From contig NC_059481.1 in NCBI RefSeq assembly GCF_018139145.2, positions 1,414,368-1,478,367 on the forward strand: a stretch of DNA of 64,000 bases, in the 5' to 3' direction. A program made the position numbers and the translations under genes. Shown piece by piece: positions 57,601 to 64,000 of this stretch (its first letter is position 1; every line of letters starts with the position of its first letter). This DNA is from Gymnogyps californianus (taxonomy: Eukaryota > Chordata > Aves > Accipitriformes > Cathartidae). The notes beneath the pieces were generated by a model, which was given only the letters and a program-made list of their open reading frames with translations, ran no database searches and was not told the origin of the DNA.

Positions 57601-60600
57601 GTGAAGTACTTCACTCCAGGTAACTTCCTTTTAGGTTTTTCTTTTGGTTTGCTGAGCTAAGGCAGTATGGGCTGTTGTTGGTAGGCTCCCATTGCTGCTT
57701 CGCTTGAAACATCGAGAAACTCAAGCTGTTCTGGTGCTTTGAGTTTCTTGGGGTATCTAAAACTCATCCCAAGCAGTGCTTTTTGAGATTCAGGCGTGTA
57801 TAGACACATGCACCTGCAACCTGAAATAGGGGCATGGTTACATGTATGTTGCTCTTGGCTTAGGCAGTTCCCATTCCCTCACTGCATGGTTACAGCTGTT
57901 TGCAGGGCCAAATAATGAATGGGATCAATGAACTCTGATTAAACATGCCTCCTCTCTACTCTTATCAGTCAGCCCACTGTTTGACCCTGTGAGCAGTTGG
58001 CTTTGCTCCATTTGCCAGAAGTGATGGTGGCTGAATTGCTCAACTCTGTACTGTCAGCAAAAGAAATGCATGTGTATCTACATCTGAAGACAATGTTTTT
58101 GTCGCCTGTTTTGGGTGCACATATAATTATAGGTGCGTATTTAACTTTTGAAAGAGCTTTGGATAGTTTTGAAAAACTTTGATATCTTCTGCAGCTGATA
58201 AATTTGGATTGCGTGTGTTTCTGTGTAACAGAATACAAACGCAATCAGCATTTCTTTGTCTGGCAGATAGACATGCAGAGAGGGATTAGGGGAAAACAGG
58301 AGAATTCACATGAGTAAACAGTCTCCCTTGCAATGAGCTTTCCTGTGTGGGAAGAATAACTTAAGAGTAAGTTAACTCCTAATAATCTACATCCCAGTCA
58401 GGCTCAGGGATCTGAGAAATAGGGAGGTGGAAGGAATGGTCTGGAAAGAAGAGGAGTTAAGGACCTCTTCTGGGAAGAAGGGAGAACGTGTGGAAGCACC
58501 ATGTCTCGAGGGGGTAACCGAAGGAGAAACCTCCCAAGGGCTGGCAAGGTTAGACTGCAGAGTAGGTGCTCAGAAGTGACAGAGCTTTGCTGATCAATGT
58601 ATATTAAAACTAGACTGAACAGCAACTTCTGTTAAAAAGATAAGAACAACAACACTCCAACACTTAGTTAGCAGCTTCATTTCTCTTCTGGGAGCTCTGA
58701 CAGGCTCTGGTAAGCCCTGACCATAAGTCCTTGCCTTAAAGTGAAGAATGAGGGTTCTCATTCTGCATTCTTCTTCACCTGAATAAGAGATCCCAATAGA
58801 TGTTGTTAATGTGAAGTTTGGTTTTGTGTGAAGTGGAAGGTCTTTGGGGTAAAAATCCCACCTAGTAGCATACAGGAAAATGAAGTAACAATTTCGAAGC
58901 ACTAGGATGATCCGATGAACAAATGTGTCTGACATCTTTGTTTTGGTAGTGAGTAATGCTTCTGTGATGACTGAAAGGCTGAGCAAATTGCGGTGGTATT
59001 CTTTGGTTTAACATATTTTATATATGCATTAGCATGTTCTGTAATAACCATTCTCTTTATTGGTAAAATGATGTGTTTGAAACTTCCTTGTTTGTATTGT
59101 TAAGAGAGCTGAAATTAATGCTTGAAAATGTACTCTGCTATATTTTATGTTGGATGATGACAGTTGATAGTAAATGCAAGTAGTTCTGTATGACAGCGAA
59201 GATCAAGTATAATGTGATACAGGTCTTGGACTATTGCAGTTTAGAAATGTAAGAACTTTACTTTCGATTGGGAATTCTGCATTGGGGTACTGGAAATGGG
59301 TTCAGAGATTGTGTAGAAACTGGTATGATGCTTGAGAAACTGGTAAAACGCTTGCTTCTTGGCTGGCTTTCTGAATTTCTGAATCTGTCATCTACTTTGT
59401 GTCGTTACTGTTTGGGAACTACCTTCCTCTCCCTGATATTTATTTTTTAGCTGGGATGATAGCTTCTAGGAGGGGAACAGAGTGTAAAGACTTGGAGCTG
59501 TCTTTAGGGATGCCTGAGATGGCTGATACTGAAACTATCTGGAGGGAGGGTGCTTGGAGATGTTTGGGATCTATGTCATCCTCATGTACCATGGCATAAT
59601 TCCCCTGACTGGTGTCCTGCTATCGCTTGCCAGGGTATCTCCACAGGCAGGCAGCGCTGTGATTTGGAAGAGGCTGGGTGCCAGCCTTTTCAGTGCACTT
59701 AATTATCCACCAGTCATTAGCGTAATTATTCATATTGCTAGCCTTCACATCAGTTACAAAGCAGGACTGATGAGGTGGGGTTTTTTTCTCTTGCAGAAGC
59801 CCAGTGTCTGATGATAGGTAGTAATATTTTAACAGGAAAGGAACAAGAGATATCCTTGTCAGCTAGTGTACAGTCCATCAAATACAAAATTGCACATCCA
59901 GGTTTGTTTCCTATTCCCTACGGAAAGGGAGATGCTCCAGGTGCTTTGGAGGGTCTGCACATACGTGCTGGTTTAACTCAACTGCTTTAGAAACACTTCT
60001 GATTAAATGAGTGCGAGTTTGTGTAGAGGCAAGTCTTCAAAGCCCTTAAGTGAGAAAATGGTGAAAAAGTTGGAGGTTTCCTATTCTCCCTGCTGTCTGA
60101 CTTGTGTTTTGTTATTTCTGTATTGAATCCTAACAGAGTATTTTCTCTTAACTCAAGGGAGCTCAGCTAGTTGGTTAAAAATACCTGCAGCAGTTAGAGA
60201 CTGCATTTACAGTTTTAGGTATATCTTGTTAAAGGATGGGAACGAGAACGAACAAGAGAATTGCTAAACTCTTCATGCCTCCGGAATATCCTTTCTTCAA
60301 AGGTGGCTTCTGCGGAGCCCTCGCGGGAAAAAGTTTTGGGGTGTAAACAGGCAAAATTACTTCTTGTAGCGGAAATCCCGGCTCATAAAATAGGATGTTG
60401 CTGGGGCTTTGTTTTGTTGGCTATAAAACTAAGTAAGACTAAATGAGCAGAGTATGGTAAATAAACTGCAAAGTCATCATTAAAAAATGATCTGAGCTAG
60501 AAGAGGCTTGTTGGGAAAAGGATGCTGGCAGATTTTCCTAGTGCAGATGCAGCTTCTGCCAGCAGAAAAAAGTGCTTTTGCAGGTATAGCTCCTTTTGTG

Positions 60601-63600
60601 CAGGGAAGTGATATAAGCTATAACCACATCTGCTCTGGGGCTTTTGCCAACGTAAAGATGTTGGCAAAGATTACATCCCGAAGACACTGCTGTATTGGCA
60701 ATAATTTCCTGGGCCTATATAGTTTAAGAGTGTTAAGATGGCTAAGTTTTTTTATTTTTTGCTTGATAGAGAGTTGTAGACTAAGGCAGAGGCGTCACTG
60801 GTGTAGATTTACTGCCCATTTGTCAAGGTGACATCGTGTGTACAAAACATATTTTGCCAGTAAATACTTAAAAGAGTTAAGCTCTTCCTGTTTTGTATTG
60901 CGTTGCAATTTGGCAAGACATCCGTCTTTCTGCTGAGTGATGCAGAGATGATACATGGGCAGGGTCTGCTGTCGGAAAATGAGAAGGTGGCGGTAAGAAC
61001 TGAGATCCAGTTGTGGAGCTGGATTGCTAAATGGGGATGCGCATTAAAGCTACGCTGAATGGTGACTGACTGCTGTGACATTGTACAGCAGTGTGTACCC
61101 AAGTGCTGCGTTTAAACGGGTATGTGTGACAGTAAACAAGTTTAGGGCCTTTGTGCAGTGATGGTGAGATGAAGTCAGCCCAAGGGAGGTGGTTTTTTTT
61201 CTTTCCTAAAGTACTGTAGAGTGTGTTGCTGCTTCGGTGAGTGGGTAAAATTTCCTCTCTGTCCGAGTGAAGCATGCCGGAGAGGGAATGGTTTGTAAAA
61301 GTGGGTGCTGCTTTGAGGAAGGGACAAAATCAGAAGCAATAAGGGACAGAGAAGTGAAGAGAAATACCTAGTGCTTGGATGCTCGCCTAACTGAGGCCTG
61401 GAGGAGAAAGATAAGATGGAAGAATGTTAAGGATTTGTCCTCCATAAAAATTCTCTAATGCTCTTGTAAAGTGCCACTGGCTAAAAAGTCTTCAGCTCAG
61501 CCTGTGTTTCTCATCAGTCACGTCTCTGAAGGGGTTAACAGTTGCATGCTACCAGTGACTGTATATGAAAACATATTTGAGCTAACCTGGCCATTGCCAT
61601 GAGAGAAGTTTTTAATTGGGATGGCTTTCGTTTAGTTTTCATGGTAGGTCTTTAACTTACTGATTTTTTTGCAGGTGCTACTTCATTATGCTCATGGAAG
61701 AAGTTATTGTGCCTTACCGTTGTCTTCTCCCTGTCTGTATATTTGTTGGAAAAAGTTAATTACAATGTTCTGAAGTGGAAGTCCGGATTCAGGACGCAGG
61801 CTGCACAGGCGTGTTATTTTAAGGTTTTTGCGTAGTAAGTATTTCCCCCCAAGTACCTGCGAGCCTGAGAGCTCTGACTTCTGCTGCAGGAGGTAGCCTG
61901 TCCTTTTGCTCTCATTCTCGTCAGAAGAGGAAAATTCTATATAATCAAGCACCACAATAACTGTTCGGTGAGAAGAACCACGTGTTTGTGCTGGCAGTGC
62001 ACTTTGGGGTAAAGCTCTGTTCACAGTCAGGAGTTATCCTGGAAACAACTGATTTTGAGGAATCCACTCAGCAGCAGTTGTCTTGAGGTGATGTACAATT
62101 TGGCTGGATTATCTTTCTTCTGTGATGAACATTTCATTTGTCTTTTGTGTTTGAGCATACTGTGATAGAATAGGTGTTATCCATTAGTATCCAGTAACAA
62201 AAGCAGGTGGGAGACAGATCACCTGACAATTTCAGACTTAACTAGTATTTGAGAGACATATTTACTTTGAACATCCTTGGGGTCTGATCCTCTGCTTGCG
62301 CACCCTCTAAAGAGAGGACGCCCTTTCTTTGATCGTCATCTGGAAGGACCTTTGAGACCAGGAAAAGGACAATTTGAGACACCTTTCCAGAGAACTTATA
62401 AAACTTAATCCAGAAAATCAATTAGTTGTTTTCTTGGCACATGTTTGAGTCTACAGACAGCCCTGCTATGGAAATTGTCTATGGAAAAAGAACACAAGTT
62501 ATCGGGAATTTACCCTTCCCAGTATTGCTGTGATGTTGGGTGTCATAAAAATATTCTCATCCTCTCAGAGTTTGCCTGATATCTTCTACACACTTCAAGT
62601 ACGCCATGGTATCATTATTTCTTCAAGTTATCCTAGGGAAAAAAAATGGTCTTTTGACATCACGAAATACTTACAGGATACTCTTCTAGGAAGGACTTTG
62701 CACATGTGAGGGGTGTTTTTCAGTGGAATAGACATTTTTTTGGTCAGATACTGTTCTGTTACAGCAGATCTTCGTGAATGAAGCATGATAACAGATCTTC
62801 AGGAATGAAGCGATGGTTTGGCCTTTTTGAAAAGGACATGCAGTATGCTGTTGTATATCGTGCTGTAAGGTACTTTCTGTAAAAGTGCCATCAAAGAAGG
62901 AAATTCTGTAAAAGCGCCATCAAAGAAGGAAATTCTGTAAAAGCGCATCAAGAAGGAAATTCTCAAAACCATTCTGTGTGGCTGCAAGACTTGTGCAGTA
63001 CAGATTTCTTACTAAAGTGCAACTTCTGATACCTTCACAGATCCGCTAATAGCATCCTCCTAAGGCTTACTGCACGTGCAGTGCCTTTTGACCAGGTGAT
63101 GCCTTTGAACATGCTTAAAGCAGCAAAAGTGAAGTTCTGTTATCTTAAGGGCATGCAAAATCCATGGAGGAGTCCCAGCTACTGCTGACCAGTAAGTAGT
63201 TCATTGGCCAGCGTTGAAATGACCTGTTCTTTACGTTGCGTGAGCTGCTGGAAGCTGGAGCTAGCAGAGACAGCAGTTTTGCTACCTGATGGGGAGGAAC
63301 AGTGCCGGTTTCCTACAGATACATCAAGCCCGTGAAATGGGTACAGCCGTATGGGTGAATCTGGCTCTGGACCAGAATCTGGCAATGTACAATGCTGACT
63401 ATGGTGAAAGAGTGAAATTAATGTACCGATATGTATTTGAGTGAGGAAAAAGAAGCAGGGAAAGCTTTTTTGAGACACCTTAAGACTTCTACAAAATGAT
63501 TTAAAGGAAAAAGCAATTGTACAGTTCCTCTTTCAGCTTTATTCCTTTACAGTCTGTTTCTGCCTGCAAACAGGACAGTTTCTATAGCTCGTGTCGGCAG

Positions 63601-64000
63601 ACCTGTACTTTCCCAGAAATATACAGTTCATTCAGAAGTTGAGTCACTGAAGACAGCATTCCCCCCTGAAACCCAAATGTGGTGCTTTGGGTTGTTTTCC
63701 TTTTATCAACTTGATGGGTAGCTGACCTGACATATGCCACTTTTAGTCTTTCCAACATTGACTAATAAAAGGCCTTAAAAAAAAAAAGTGTATTTTTGTC
63801 TTGCCAGGCTCATGATGTGGTTACGTTGAGGACACATCTTTGTAGAGATTGGCAGTATTCCCACAGTTTACTATCAAAATCTTACGTTTGGCAGCCCAGC
63901 TGAATATAGCCCCCAGACACTGTAATGATGATATAGACAGGGCTAGGTCCTGCTCTTCTTAGTAGCTGGACTACACTCCTGAGCAGCCACTACCCTCAAG
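48618..64000 (+). other. ARIH1: ARIH1 intron 1 (continues beyond window)
   Basis: Fifteen kilobases of AT-richer sequence follow the exon 1 donor. The expected next exon (beginning NPATITRILLSHFNW in human) was looked for and not found, so the intron runs past the end. ARIH1 intron 1 is also very long in human. Contents noted: A/T homopolymers (53869-53887, 57246-57260), a short tandem repeat at 62875-62963 and an AATAAA-plus-A tract at 63764-63787. No other gene was recognised. Confidence 0.75.
62875..62963. repeat. 29-bp tandem repeat, three copies
   Basis: The unit TTCTGTAAAAGYGCCATCAA followed by AGAAGGAAA is present as two near-identical 29-bp copies and a third with two single-base deletions. 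It lies in ARIH1 intron 1. Confidence 0.9.

Noticed and set aside
48618..64000. ARIH1 exon 2 within the window
   Set aside because: No frame matching the segment after VNEVIQ was found on the + strand, so the intron continues beyond the end.

Overview
This is intron-rich vertebrate nuclear DNA. Four protein-coding genes can be read exon by exon: the 3' part of PARP6 (+ strand), complete CELF6 (- strand), complete HEXA (- strand) and the first coding exon of ARIH1 (+ strand). This gene set matches the conserved PARP6-CELF6-HEXA-ARIH1 neighbourhood of human 15q23. A bird is the most likely source, probably a GC-rich microchromosome: introns are short, GC-rich and full of minisatellites, the gene block is compact, and HEXA intron 1 carries a CR1-type LINE tail. 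Another reptile cannot be excluded from sequence alone.

Layout. 1-3481: the last ten coding exons of PARP6 (256 codons plus stop) encode the C-terminal ADP-ribosyltransferase domain. About 3.5-7.1 kb: the PARP6 and CELF6 3' ends face each other, with candidate CELF6 poly(A) signals at 5520 and 4343 and a probable intron in the CELF6 3' UTR. 7132-23962: CELF6, 12 coding exons, 485 aa, three RRMs. Its introns hold many tandem arrays, separated by AT-rich single-copy islands that look like conserved regulatory elements. A short in-frame alternative first exon is proposed at 18457-18540. 24.1-28.4 kb: CELF6 promoter (CRE and CCAAT boxes), then intergenic DNA with two further tandem arrays. 28671-39112: HEXA, 14 coding exons, 534 aa, with all splice junctions in phase and catalytic residues intact. 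A coiled-coil-like open frame of unknown origin lies antisense in its intron 1. 39.3-47.9 kb: intergenic, no gene recognised. 47.9-48.6 kb: GC-rich ARIH1 promoter with repeated AAGATGGCG motifs, then exon 1. 48618-64000: ARIH1 intron 1, AT-rich, with no exon found.

The four genes are not a pathway. PARP6 mono-ADP-ribosylates proteins, CELF6 regulates splicing and mRNA fate in neurons, HEXA is the lysosomal hexosaminidase alpha subunit, and ARIH1 is an RBR E3 ubiquitin ligase. The less ordinary material lies in gene architecture: the alternative CELF6 start, the UG-rich CELF6 intron that resembles CELF binding substrate, the G-quadruplex-prone array in PARP6, tandem arrays reaching splice donors, a triple CRE array, and the unexplained open frame inside HEXA. 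All splice sites were assigned by eye from GT/AG consensus, phase and recalled protein families; no alignment was run.
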